From Solilutibacter tolerans (lineage in GTDB: Bacteria; Pseudomonadota; Gammaproteobacteria; Xanthomonadales; Xanthomonadaceae): a stretch of 64,000 nucleotides of DNA. Location of the stretch: contig NZ_FTLW01000004.1 of the NCBI RefSeq assembly GCF_900155935.1, forward strand, positions 186,001-250,000, given 5' to 3'. A program made the translations under genes and the position numbers. Positions within the stretch are counted from its first letter, which is position 1, and the number at the start of each line of letters is the position of its first letter. The notes beneath the pieces are model-generated. The model did no database searches and was not told the DNA's origin. It worked only from the letters and a program-made list of their open reading frames with translations. This document shows positions 49,835 through 58,502 of this stretch, piece after piece.

Positions 49835-50977
49835 ATGGAAGTCTTTGTCAGCTCGTTGATTTCGGGAATGGAGGAGGACCGGGCGGCCGTCAGACGCGCC
49901 ATTGAGCGTCTGGGGCACCGGGCGGTAATGGCCGAGGACTTTGGCGCGCGACCCGACTCACCCCAAGTGGCGTGCTTGCGCGAACTGCGCAGGTCCGATG
50001 CGGTTGTATTGGTTTTGGGTGCCCGCTACGGCGCTCAGCAGGCGTCGGGCCTGTCGGCGACTCACGAGGAATACCGGTCGGCTCAAGGCGAAAAGCCTGT
50101 GATCATTTTTCTCAAAGATGGCGAGCAGACCCCGGAGCTCGAGCAGGCTGACTTCGTCGCGGAGGTCAGCGGCTGGGAGGGCGGACTGTTTCGCGAAAGC
50201 TATACCGACCCTCAGCAGCTAGACGCGCTGGTAACCCGTGCCCTGCACCGCATGGCACTGTCTAGCGCAACGACTCCAATGAACCCGGGCGCGCTATCCG
50301 CGCGCGCGGTTGAAGTAGTGCAGCAGGTTAGAGAGCGCAATCACTACGGCGCGGTGCTGCACCTGGGAGTTGCCGCGGGACCGGTGGCCACGATCCTTCG
50401 CCCTGCCGAACTTGAAGGTAGAGATTTGGCGTCGCAGTTGCAGCAAGCTCTGATGTTCGGCCCACAACCACTATTTGATGTTCGACTGGGAGCTGACGTG
50501 GCGGTGGTCGACCAGGCCGTATCCATCTTTCAGGGCGAGCGCAACGCTCCGACTGCCGAGGTGCAGTTTTGGTCCACTGGCGACTTGCGCGTGTCCGTTC
50601 CGCTCCCTCGAAGCACGGGTTCGCACATGTCCTACGTCATCGAGGAAGCGGTCGCTGAAACGGTTGCTTCCGCACTGACGTTCGCCGATTGGGTGCTGGG
50701 CCACGTCGACCCAACGGAGCGGTTGACCCACGTAAGCGTTGCGGCGCGCGTCGTTGGCGACAGTGTCATGGGCTGGCGCACGGCTGCAGAGCATGCCGCG
50801 AGCCCCAACAGTGGATCGTGGTCGATGATGGGTCGCGAGGTGGAGCGCGGGCAGGCCGTGCAACTGTCGCCTGGGCACATGCCGCGCGCAGCGTTGAAGA
50901 TGCGCTCGCGGAACATCACCGAAGATCTCGTTGTTCTGCTGCGTCGCAGGTGGCGCGATGAGCGCTTGGGGCGCTGA
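49835..50977 (+). CDS. DUF4062-domain protein of unknown function, accessory
   Basis: 380 residues with a strong ribosome site. The N-terminal 100 residues match the DUF4062 pattern: VFVSSLISGMEEDRAAVRRAIERLG, DSPQVACLRELRRSDAVVLVLGARYG, then SGLSATHEEY and KPVIIFLKDG. This Rossmann-like domain is related to nucleotide-processing folds and often leads STAND-type NTPases or other immune-like proteins. Residues about 150-380 (NHYGAVLHLGVAAGP, WSTGDLRVSVPLP, HMSYVIEEAVAETVASAL) match nothing I recognise; no P-loop is present. It stands alone downstream of an integrase ruin, with its own terminator, as expected for a transferred stand-alone gene. A defence or stress-sensor role is speculation. 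Confidence 0.75.
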   Translation: MEVFVSSLISGMEEDRAAVRRAIERLGHRAVMAEDFGARPDSPQVACLRELRRSDAVVLVLGARYGAQQASGLSATHEEYRSAQGEKPVIIFLKDGEQTPELEQADFVAEVSGWEGGLFRESYTDPQQLDALVTRALHRMALSSATTPMNPGALSARAVEVVQQVRERNHYGAVLHLGVAAGPVATILRPAELEGRDLASQLQQALMFGPQPLFDVRLGADVAVVDQAVSIFQGERNAPTAEVQFWSTGDLRVSVPLPRSTGSHMSYVIEEAVAETVASALTFADWVLGHVDPTERLTHVSVAARVVGDSVMGWRTAAEHAASPNSGSWSMMGREVERGQAVQLSPGHMPRAALKMRSRNITEDLVVLLRRRWRDERLGR

Positions 50978-51057
50978 CGTCGCTTATATCGGACCATTTA
51001 TAGCCCACGATGCCTAAGTTGATCCTAGGTCGCCACGCATGGCCTTAGAGTGAGGCC

Positions 51058-51089
51058 AAAGTCTGCTTCTGGCCGATAGCGGACTTTTT
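51058..51089 (+). terminator. Terminator-like hairpin after DUF4062 gene, containing repeat copy B
   Basis: AAAGTCTGC pairs with GCGGACTTT (one G-U) and is followed by a T-run. The core 51061-51084 is copy B of the dispersed 24-base repeat. Shared use suggests the repeat family acts as a terminator or as a target for insertions. Confidence 0.65.
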
Positions 51090-51110
51090 ATGTCCGAGCC
51101 ATTCCCGCAA

Positions 51111-51133
51111 AAAGTCGCCCAAAGGCGACTTCT
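51111..51133. terminator. Hairpin between DUF4062 gene and dbpA, likely bidirectional terminator
   Basis: AAGTCGCC-CAAA-GGCGACTT, with A-rich flank on the left and T-rich on the right. Well placed to end dbpA transcripts on the minus strand as well. Confidence 0.65.
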
Positions 51134-51227
51134 TCAATCTCTAATTTCAGTCATCCTCTAGCCACCTGCGTAAAACTTCGATAGCTCGAGACGTTCACCC
51201 ATTCGCGAATTACATCGACGCACCCGC

Positions 51228-52613
51228 TTACAGCATGTTGACCCGGAACTTGCGGCCCTTGATCTTGCCTGCGCGGAGCTGCGCCAGCGCATGGTTGCCC
51301 TGGGTGCGTGCAATGGCGACATAGCTGCGGGTCGCGAACACGTCGATCTTGCCGATCGCATCCTTCGCCAGGCCGCCTGAATCGCCGGTCAGTGCGCCGA
51401 CGATGTCGCCGGGGCGCAGCTTGTCGGTGCGGCCGCCGTCGATGCGCAGGGTGACCATCGCCGCCTGCGGAACGCCGCGTGGCCGGCCGTCGAGCGGGGC
51501 GATGCGTTCGTAGTGGATCGCACTGCCTTGGCGTTCCTCGATCAAGGCGGCGCGCCCGCGCTCCTGTGGCGCGACCAGACTCAGTGCAAGCCCATTGCGC
51601 CCGGCGCGTCCGGTGCGGCCCACGCGATGCAGATAGGTGTCGGCGTCGGTGGGCAGCTCGTAGTTCACCACGGCGCCGATATCGTCGATGTCGAGCCCGC
51701 GTGCGGCGACGTCGCTGGCCACAAGCACGCTGCAACTGCGGTTGGCGAAGCGCACCAGCACTTCGTCCCTATCGCGCTGTTCCATGTCGCCGTGCAGCGC
51801 GAGTGCGGTGAAGCCGTAGTGGGCCAGTGATCCGGCCACTTCCTCGGTGTCGCGGCGCATGTTGCAGAACACCACCGTGGATTCGGGGTTGAACTGCAGC
51901 AGCAGTGCAGCCAGTTGCGGGGCGCGACGCGTGGCATCAGCCTCGAAGAAATGTGTGCGGATGGCCGTCGGTTGCGCACCACCCTCCACGCTGATTTCCA
52001 ACGGCTCGCGCAGCATCGCCTTGGCCAGCGTGCGGATGGTGTCGGGAAAGGTGGCCGAGAACAGCAGCGTCTGCCGGTCCTTGGGTGTGCGCTTGACCAG
52101 TGCGCGGATCGCCTCATCGAAGCCCATGTCCAGCATGCGGTCGGCCTCGTCCAGCACCAGGGTGCGCACATTGCCGAGGTCCAGCGCCTCCTTCTGCACC
52201 AGTTCCAGTACGCGTCCGGGCGTGCCGACCACCACATGCGGCGCATGTGTCAGCGAGGCCAGCTGTGGCCCCAGCGGAATGCCGCCGCACAGGACAGACA
52301 GCTTGAGGTTGGCGATGCCGGTCGCCAGCTTGCGCAGCTGCTTGCCGACTTGGTCGGCGAGTTCGCGGGTGGGGCAGAGCACCAGCGCTTGGGTGTGCAT
52401 CGCGCTCGCATCGATGCCCTGCAGCAGGCCCAGCCCGAACGCCGCGGTCTTGCCACTACCGGTCGGTGCCTGAGCGATCAGGTCGCGGCCTTCGAGCACT
52501 GCCGGCAAGGCTTGTGCCTGGATCGGGGTCAGGTGGGCGTAGTCGAGGGCATCGAGGCCGGGGCGCAGGGATGCATCCAGGGCGAGGTCGGCAAAGGTGA
52601 TGGGCTGGGTCAT
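51228..52613 (-). CDS. dbpA: ATP-dependent RNA helicase DbpA
   Basis: 461 residues. DEAD-box motifs in order: PTGSGKT (motif I), PTRELADQ, TPGR, DEAD in LVLDEADRMLD, SAT, ARGLDI, HRVGRTGRAGR. The C-terminal 75 residues (MVTLRIDGGRTDKLRPGDIVGAL, YVAIARTQGNHALAQLRAGKIKGRKFRV) form the DbpA RNA-binding domain that recognises 23S rRNA hairpin 92. 50S assembly helicase. Confidence 0.95.
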   Translation of the reverse strand: MTQPITFADLALDASLRPGLDALDYAHLTPIQAQALPAVLEGRDLIAQAPTGSGKTAAFGLGLLQGIDASAMHTQALVLCPTRELADQVGKQLRKLATGIANLKLSVLCGGIPLGPQLASLTHAPHVVVGTPGRVLELVQKEALDLGNVRTLVLDEADRMLDMGFDEAIRALVKRTPKDRQTLLFSATFPDTIRTLAKAMLREPLEISVEGGAQPTAIRTHFFEADATRRAPQLAALLLQFNPESTVVFCNMRRDTEEVAGSLAHYGFTALALHGDMEQRDRDEVLVRFANRSCSVLVASDVAARGLDIDDIGAVVNYELPTDADTYLHRVGRTGRAGRNGLALSLVAPQERGRAALIEERQGSAIHYERIAPLDGRPRGVPQAAMVTLRIDGGRTDKLRPGDIVGALTGDSGGLAKDAIGKIDVFATRSYVAIARTQGNHALAQLRAGKIKGRKFRVNML

Positions 52614-52743
52614 CCGTGCATGATCGCAGGTGTTGGCTTGTGGCCGAAAGCAATGCCATCAGCGATGTGGAGATGCAACATCTTGCGCGTCAGCTGTTGT
52701 GTCAGGTAACACGGGATCTCTTAGGCAGGCCGCTTGCGGACAG

Positions 52744-53740
52744 CTAGAGCACTTGCACGACCACTTTGCCTTTAGCGCGCCCGCTTTCTGAGTAGGCCAA
52801 AGCTTGTTGGGTGTCCTCGAACGCGAACACCTTGTCCACGACAGGGCGGATTGCCCCTGATTCGACAAGGGCGGCCAGCTCCCACAATTGCTGTCCGTCT
52901 GCTCGCATGAAGACGAAGGTGTAATCGACGCCTTTGCGCTTCGCCTTGCTGCGAATGCCATGGCTCAAAAGACGCATCACCTGCTTGAGCGGCCATGGCA
53001 GTCCGCGTGCCGTGGCGAAGGTCGGGGCAGGCCGGATATCGAGATCAGATGTCCGCCGGGCTTGAGAATCTGGAGTGATTTCTCCAGTTCATCGCTGCCG
53101 AGGCTGTTGAGTGCGACGTCGTAGTCGCGCAGTTCTGTAACGAAGTCCTGCCGCTTGTAGTCGATGACGACGTCCGCGCCCAAGGCCTTCACCCAAGCAA
53201 CGTTGGCTGTATTCGTCGTCGTGGCGACGAAAGCGCCAAGGTGCTTGGCAAGCTGTATGGCGATGGTGCCGACGCCACCAGAACCGGCCTGGATAAAGAC
53301 TTTCTGCCCTTTTTCAGTTTGGCAGTCTCCACCAGCACCTGCCATGCCGTCAGTGCCACGAGTGGCAGGGAGGCGGCTTCGACCATGTCAATATTCTTGG
53401 GCTTGCGTGCCACCGACGATGCTTTGATGGCAATCAACTCGGCGAAAGTACCGATGCGGTCATCGTCTGGGCGTGCAAAGACTTCGTCGCCCGGTTTGAA
53501 ATGATCGACGCGGGTGCCGACCCGAATGACCGTGCCGGCCACGTCGTTACCGAGGATCAAGGGAAGGCGGTAGGGCAGGATCAGTTTGAACTCGCCGCTC
53601 TTGATCTTGGAGTCAAGCGCGTTAACGCCCGCAGCATGGACCTGGATCAGCACATCATCATCCCGCAGCGGTGGCTCGGGCTGATCGCTGATTCGTCCGG
53701 CTTCGCGCTTGCCGTAGCGATCAATGATGAAAGCTTTCAT
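52744..53740 (-). pseudogene. NAD(P)-dependent MDR oxidoreductase (quinone-reductase-like), two frameshifts
   Basis: Starts MKAFIIDRYGKREAGRIS with the GroES-like domain, then shifts near 53310 (KLKKG to QKVFIQAGSGGVGTIAIQLAK) and again near 53030 (SISG to LPWPLKQVMRLLSHG), ending QQALAYSESGRAKGKVVVQVL. All pieces together make a normal protein of about 330 residues of the zinc-free medium-chain dehydrogenase group. Each break is a single missing base in a run of G/C or A. Either a recent pseudogene or assembly error. Same strand and apparent operon as the SDR and OYE genes. Confidence 0.85.
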
Positions 53741-53784
53741 TATTTTGTTCTCTGAGGAGAAGATGCGGCTGCCGTATTCCAGTC

Positions 53785-54573
53785 TTAAACAGTGACGCGA
53801 TAGCGCTCGGCAACTTGCGCCTGGCGGATGTCGCCAAGCAATGCCTGGCGCGTGGCGTCCAAGGTGTCCCAGCGTGTGGCCACATGCAGAGGAGGAATGG
53901 TGACGGATTCGCGGCGATCGAATCCAACCAGCGCCGCATCGACCATTTCGCCGACATCCATGACCTCGGGCAGTGTGTCGACATCGATGCCGGAGCGCTC
54001 CCAGATTTCGGTACGGGTCGCCGCGGGAAGCACCGCTTGCACGTAGACCCCTTTGGGGCCGAGTTCCAGGCTCATCCCTTGGGAGAGAAACAGCACGAAG
54101 GCCTTCGTCGCGCCGTAGACGGACATGCCCAATTCCGGTGCCAGGCTTACAACGGACCCGATGTTCACGATCGCCCCTTCGCCGGCCTTCGCCATCCGCG
54201 GGGCGGCGGCGGCGGCCAGGCGCGTCAATGCGGTCGTGTTCAAGGTGATCAGCCGCTCAATGCTGTCGGTCGACTGGTCGGTGAATCCTCCGGACTGGGC
54301 GACGCCTGCGTTGTTGATGAGGATGCCGATGGTGGCATCGTCGCGCAGGCGCGCCTCGACGGTCGCCAGTTCATCGTGTTGGGTGAGGTCAGCCGGCAGT
54401 ACGTCGATGGCGACGCCTGTCTCCTGACGCAAGCGGGCGGCGAGTGCTTCCAGGCGCGCGTTGTCGCGTGCGACAAGCACGAGGCCGTGGCCGCGCCCTG
54501 CGAATCGTTCGGCGTACGTGGCGCCGATGCCGCTGGAGGCGCCGGTGATGAGGGTGGTAGGGAGTAGGGTCAT
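53785..54573 (-). CDS. Short-chain dehydrogenase/reductase
   Basis: 262 residues. Cofactor loop TLITGASSGIGATYA, NNAG, catalytic serine in NIGSVVSLAP and YGATK for the Tyr-x3-Lys pair. Classical SDR with unknown substrate. It lies between the old yellow enzyme and the frameshifted oxidoreductase, all leftward and facing a TetR regulator, so the three may handle one electrophile or carbonyl stress. Confidence 0.9.
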   Translation of the reverse strand: MTLLPTTLITGASSGIGATYAERFAGRGHGLVLVARDNARLEALAARLRQETGVAIDVLPADLTQHDELATVEARLRDDATIGILINNAGVAQSGGFTDQSTDSIERLITLNTTALTRLAAAAAPRMAKAGEGAIVNIGSVVSLAPELGMSVYGATKAFVLFLSQGMSLELGPKGVYVQAVLPAATRTEIWERSGIDVDTLPEVMDVGEMVDAALVGFDRRESVTIPPLHVATRWDTLDATRQALLGDIRQAQVAERYRVTV

Positions 54574-54658
54574 GACGGCTGTCTCTGGGGATGAGGAAGA
54601 AAGTCCGGCAGGTGCTGCACCTGACTAATAGGCAAGTGTCAGCACGGTGTTTGCGGCG

Positions 54659-55750
54659 TTATTGCGTGTGTACTTCAGCCGAGGTCGGATAGTCGATGTA
54701 GCCCTCGGCGCCACCGCCGTACAACGTGGCAGGGTTCAACGCTGCAAGCGGGGCACCGGACTGCAGGCGCTCGACCAGATCGGGGTTGCTGATGAAGGCC
54801 CGGCCAAATGCAATCAGATCCGCTTTGCCCTCAGCAAGGCGGGCACTGGCCAGCGGCAGGTCGTAGCCGTTGTTCGCAATATAGGTGCGCGTGAAGCGAC
54901 GGCGCAGACCATCGAAGTCGAACGGCGCCACCTCGCGGGGCCCCCCCGTGGCGCCCTCCACCACGTGCAGATAGACGATGCCGAGCGCATCCAGTTGTTC
55001 GACGATGTAGTCGTACTGCGCCTGCGGGTTGCTGCTTGAGATGGCTCCGGCCGGCGACACCGGCGAGATGCGGACGCCGGTGCGCTCGGCACCGATTTGC
55101 TCAACCACCGCGGCAGTGACTTCCAGCAACAGGCGCGCGCGATTCTCGACTGAGCCGCCATAGGCGTCGGTGCGCTGGTTGGCGCCGTCCTTGATGAATT
55201 GTTCCAGCAGATACCCGTTGGCACCGTGGATTTCGACGCCATCGAAACCGGCCGCGATCGCGTTGGCCGCGGCCTGGCGGAAGTCGTCAACGATGCCCGG
55301 TAATTCGTTGATGACGAGCGCACGCGGCTCGGAAACATCGGCAAAGCCGTTATTGACGAAGGTCTTGGTCTGCGCGCGGATGGCCGAAGGGGCGACAGGC
55401 GCGGCACCGCCGAGCAGATCGACGTGTGAGATGCGACCAACGTGCCACAGCTGCACGAAGATGCGCCCGCCTTGGGCATGTACGGCATCGGTGACCTCGC
55501 GCCAGCCATCAATCTGGTCTTGCGTGTACAGCCCGGGGGTGTCCTGATAGCCCTGGGCTTGCGCCGAGACCTGGGTGGCCTCGGTAATGATTAGCCCGGC
55601 CGAGGCGCGCTGCGCGTAATAAGTGGCAGCATGGGTGCTGGGCACCAACCCTGCGCCCGCACGGTTACGTGTCAAAGGTGCCATGACGATGCGGTTGGAC
55701 AGAGTCAGCGGGCCAAGCGGATAGGGCTGGAATAGCGTGGTGTCGGACAT
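54659..55750 (-). CDS. Old yellow enzyme family alkene reductase (NemA-like)
   Basis: 363 residues from ATG 55750 (MSDTTLFQPYPLGPLTLSNR). FMN barrel with APLTRNRAG, QLWHVGRISH and the substrate-binding His/Asn pair in GVEIHGANGYLLEQF, QRTDAYGGS, and AFGRAFISNPDL near the end. Reduces activated C=C bonds of electrophiles with NAD(P)H. First gene of the unit under the TetR-type operators. Confidence 0.92.
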   Translation of the reverse strand: MSDTTLFQPYPLGPLTLSNRIVMAPLTRNRAGAGLVPSTHAATYYAQRASAGLIITEATQVSAQAQGYQDTPGLYTQDQIDGWREVTDAVHAQGGRIFVQLWHVGRISHVDLLGGAAPVAPSAIRAQTKTFVNNGFADVSEPRALVINELPGIVDDFRQAAANAIAAGFDGVEIHGANGYLLEQFIKDGANQRTDAYGGSVENRARLLLEVTAAVVEQIGAERTGVRISPVSPAGAISSSNPQAQYDYIVEQLDALGIVYLHVVEGATGGPREVAPFDFDGLRRRFTRTYIANNGYDLPLASARLAEGKADLIAFGRAFISNPDLVERLQSGAPLAALNPATLYGGGAEGYIDYPTSAEVHTQ

Positions 55751-55823
55751 GTCGTGCCTGAGAGCTAATGGTGGATGGCCGGGGAAGCGTTCCCCCTGGT
55801 CTAGTGCTGGTTGAGAGTTCAAT

Positions 55824-55872
55824 GATGATGACCATAATCTTTGATGTCAACGGTTTGATTATGACCATAATC
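55824..55872. promoter_or_regulatory. Paired operator-like repeats between OYE and TetR genes
   Basis: GATTATGACCATAATC (55857-55872) has perfect 7-bp arms, and a copy with one change (GATGATGACCATAATC, 55824-55839) lies 33 bp upstream, about three helical turns. AT-rich and palindromic, as TetR-family operators are. Both sit in the divergent promoter gap, so both genes are probably repressed. Confidence 0.7.
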
Positions 55873-55925
55873 TATTGGTGGTATAGTGAAAAACCTCCGC
55901 AGGGGGGCATCCAGAGACACGGTCC

Positions 55926-56507
55926 ATGAAGGTCACGAAGCAACAAGCCCAGGCAAATAGGGCACATATCGTAGAAACCGCCTCCACCCTTTTCAGGGAG
56001 CGGGGCTACGACGGTGTGGGCGTCGCGGATCTGATGGCGGCGGCCGGCTTCACCCATGGCGGCTTCTACAAGCATTTCGGCTCCAAGACCGATCTGATGG
56101 CCGAAGCGGCAAGCTGCGGCCTGGCGCGTTCGGCAGACGCGGCGATGAGCGGTGATCCGAGTGACTTCTTGAGCTATTACGTTTCCCGGGAGCATCGGGA
56201 CAACCCGGGCGACGGCTGCACGATGGCCGCGCTATGTGCGGATGCGGCGCGCCAACCGGAATCGGTCAAGGCGGCGTTTGCAGCGGGCATCGAGCGTCAG
56301 TTGTCTGCGCCAGCGCACAAGGAAGACGCGTTGCCCGATAGCGTAAAAGACGAAGCGCGCGCACGTCGGATCGTCCTGATGGCTCAAGCTGTCGGGGCGG
56401 TGGTGTTGTCGAGGTCCTGTCCCGACAACTCACCTCTGACGGACGAAATACTCGATGTATGCCGTGAACACATCTTGGCGCGTCTTTTAAACGAACGTGC
56501 ATCCTGA
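55926..56507 (+). CDS. TetR/AcrR-family transcriptional repressor
   Basis: 193 residues. N-terminal HTH: ANRAHIVETASTLFRERGYD then GVGVADLMAAAGFTHGGFYKHFGSK. The ligand domain holds cysteines (GDGCTMAALCADAA) that could sense electrophiles, as in NemR. Divergent from the old yellow enzyme gene, with two palindromic repeats between. Autoregulation inferred. Confidence 0.92.
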   Translation: MKVTKQQAQANRAHIVETASTLFRERGYDGVGVADLMAAAGFTHGGFYKHFGSKTDLMAEAASCGLARSADAAMSGDPSDFLSYYVSREHRDNPGDGCTMAALCADAARQPESVKAAFAAGIERQLSAPAHKEDALPDSVKDEARARRIVLMAQAVGAVVLSRSCPDNSPLTDEILDVCREHILARLLNERAS

Positions 56508-56567
56508 AACTTTCAGATCATCGTGTAGCGCTAAGAGCGCCACGGTATAAGCGCACTCGATGAATAA

Positions 56568-56592
56568 CCGCTTTTCTGGCCGAAAGCAGTCT
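56568..56592. repeat. Intergenic hairpin repeat, copy C (diverged)
   Basis: Arms CCGCTTT and AAAGCAG around TCTGGCCG. The core TTCTGGCCGA is shared with copy B at 51061. A further hairpin AAGGGGCAAA/TTTGCCCCTT (56602-56626) follows. Confidence 0.45.
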
Positions 56593-56636
56593 CTGAAGTT
56601 CAAGGGGCAAATTCTGTTTGCCCCTTCAGAGGCTGT

Positions 56637-56663
56637 AAAAAAGCCGCCCCAAGGCGGCTTTTT
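56637..56663. terminator. Bidirectional terminator between TetR and thiol dioxygenase genes
   Basis: AAAAAGCCGCC-CCAA-GGCGGCTTTTT, a perfect stem with A-run and T-run, serving the two convergent genes. Confidence 0.88.
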
Positions 56664-56687
56664 CAATATTTCGTAACCTGGCCAGCA

Positions 56688-57293
56688 TCAAGCCGCCGCA
56701 TCCAACGCCAGTTGCTTTTCGATGTAGCGGTGCCAACCATCCCCTTGTTCCTCGGCTTCGGAAAACACGCCGCAGCAAGTCATCGGCTCTGCGTAGATGT
56801 GGATGGAGACGGCGACATCGCTATCGCTCGCATTGCGAATCGCGTGATATTCGTGCGGCGGGATGAGGCTGCCGGCCGAACCCGTGCCGGCGATCAGTGT
56901 GCCCACTTCGACAAAACGGAATTCTTCGCCGGTACGTTCGGCCAAGTCGTACTGGGTGATTTCCAGCTGGCCCGCCCAGACGCCTTCGACGCACCACATA
57001 CCGGAGTGGTCGTGGATGGGCGTGCCTTGGTTGGGGCCCCAGGTCATGGCGATGATGGCGTAGCCGTGTTCCTCGCTGCGGTGGATCTCGCGGCGCGCGT
57101 AGTGACCGTCGACGGACTCGAATACGCAGGCAGGTAATTGGACATTGCCATCGCGCATCAGCGCACACAGATTGCGACGCAATTGCTGGGCGATGGCGCA
57201 ACATTCGCCATTCGACACGGCCTCGTCCACGGATTCGATGAGGCGATCGCGGCCGGGAAAATCGCGCAGGGCATTGCTGTCGCTGGTGTTCAT
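56688..57293 (-). CDS. Cysteine dioxygenase family thiol dioxygenase
   Basis: 201 residues, cupin fold. Iron ligands H94 and H96 in TPIHDHSGMWC and H147 or H150 in IPPHEYHAI. C101 sits five residues after the second histidine, as does the Cys of the Cys-Tyr crosslink in cysteine dioxygenase. Oxidises a thiol (cysteine or 3-mercaptopropionate) to the sulfinate. Next to a MetX-family acyltransferase, so a sulfur amino acid context. Confidence 0.85.
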   Translation of the reverse strand: MNTSDSNALRDFPGRDRLIESVDEAVSNGECCAIAQQLRRNLCALMRDGNVQLPACVFESVDGHYARREIHRSEEHGYAIIAMTWGPNQGTPIHDHSGMWCVEGVWAGQLEITQYDLAERTGEEFRFVEVGTLIAGTGSAGSLIPPHEYHAIRNASDSDVAVSIHIYAEPMTCCGVFSEAEEQGDGWHRYIEKQLALDAAA

Positions 57294-57326
57294 GGCTTTA
57301 TTTTACCTGCTCATTCCAAGTCGTCA

Positions 57327-58475
57327 TCAAGCTGCCGGAAGAAGCGTATTCAGGAAGTCGCGCACGGCAGGCCCGAAGCGTTCGATGTCTACCAGAAACG
57401 CATCGTGGCCTTGGGGAGACGGCATCGCCACGAATTGCGCGTCCACGCCGCCGCGGCGCAGGCCTTCGGCGATTTCCTGCTGCTGCTCCAGCGGGAACAA
57501 GAGGTCGGTCTCGACGCCGATCACCAGCGCCTTGTCGAGCTTGAGCGTGGCGAGGGCGTCCAGCGCGTCACGATGACGGTCGCCGCAGGGCGTCAGGCTG
57601 GATTCGCCGATGTCGTAGCGGTCCATCGCACGGCCAAGATAGAGATAGCAGTTGGGGTCGAACCGGCGCACGAAGCGACGCGCATGGTTCTCCAGATAGC
57701 CTTCCACTTCGAATTCCGCGGCGAACGGGATGTCGTCTTCGCGCGCTTCCGGGTCCAAACGGATACGACCGAAGCGGCCATCCCATTCCATCGCCGAGCG
57801 ATAGGTGATGACGCCCAGTTTGCGGGCGATACGCATGCCCGATTCTGGGTAACGCTCATCATCGTATTGGCCCTCGTTCCACAACGGGTCCAGGCGGATG
57901 GCCTCTCGCTGCAACGAGCGAATCGCGATGGAGAACGGCAGCGCGCGCGCCGCGCCGGAAATGTCGATGAGGTGGCGGGCAAGGCCGGGGTGGCGCTCGA
58001 TCATCGACAACGCCGTCATGCCGCCCATCGAGTTGCCGATGACGCAGGCGAGCTGCGTGATGCCGAGTTCGCGCACGACATGGGCGGCGGCATCGGCGCA
58101 GTCTTCGACGGAAAGCTCAGGGAAATCGAGTTGGTAGGCCTTGCCTGTGGCGGGGTTGATCGACGCGGCGCCGGTCGAGCCCTTGCAGCTGCCCAGCGTG
58201 TTGACGCAGACCACGAACCAACGATCCGTGTCGATGGCCTTGCCCGGGCCGATCATGCGTTCCCACCACCCGTCGCTGGGATCATCAGGATGGCTGGCGG
58301 CGTGCGCATCGGGCGAGAGGCCGGTGTGGATCAGGATGGCGTTGCCGGCGTCCGCATCCAACATGCCCCAGGTTTCATACGCGATGCGGGCACCGTGCAG
58401 TTGGCCGCCATCCTTCATCGGGAACGGCGAGGGCAAGGCGATGAAGCGCGTCGCGGGCGGTATGAATTCGCTCAT
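57327..58475 (-). CDS. MetX-family O-acyltransferase (serine/homoserine O-succinyl- or acetyltransferase)
   Basis: 382 residues, alpha/beta-hydrolase fold. Nucleophile serine in VIGNSMGGMTAL; aspartate in GVETDLLFP; histidine in SPQGHDAFL. The text NAILIHTGLSPDAHAASH differs from acetyl-homoserine-making MetX and resembles, from memory, the serine O-succinyltransferase group described in Xanthomonadales, which feeds cysteine synthesis. Assignment between serine and homoserine cannot be settled here. Confidence 0.85.
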   Translation of the reverse strand: MSEFIPPATRFIALPSPFPMKDGGQLHGARIAYETWGMLDADAGNAILIHTGLSPDAHAASHPDDPSDGWWERMIGPGKAIDTDRWFVVCVNTLGSCKGSTGAASINPATGKAYQLDFPELSVEDCADAAAHVVRELGITQLACVIGNSMGGMTALSMIERHPGLARHLIDISGAARALPFSIAIRSLQREAIRLDPLWNEGQYDDERYPESGMRIARKLGVITYRSAMEWDGRFGRIRLDPEAREDDIPFAAEFEVEGYLENHARRFVRRFDPNCYLYLGRAMDRYDIGESSLTPCGDRHRDALDALATLKLDKALVIGVETDLLFPLEQQQEIAEGLRRGGVDAQFVAMPSPQGHDAFLVDIERFGPAVRDFLNTLLPAA

Positions 58476-58502
58476 GCCGACAATGCTAACCGAGCGTGTC
58501 GC

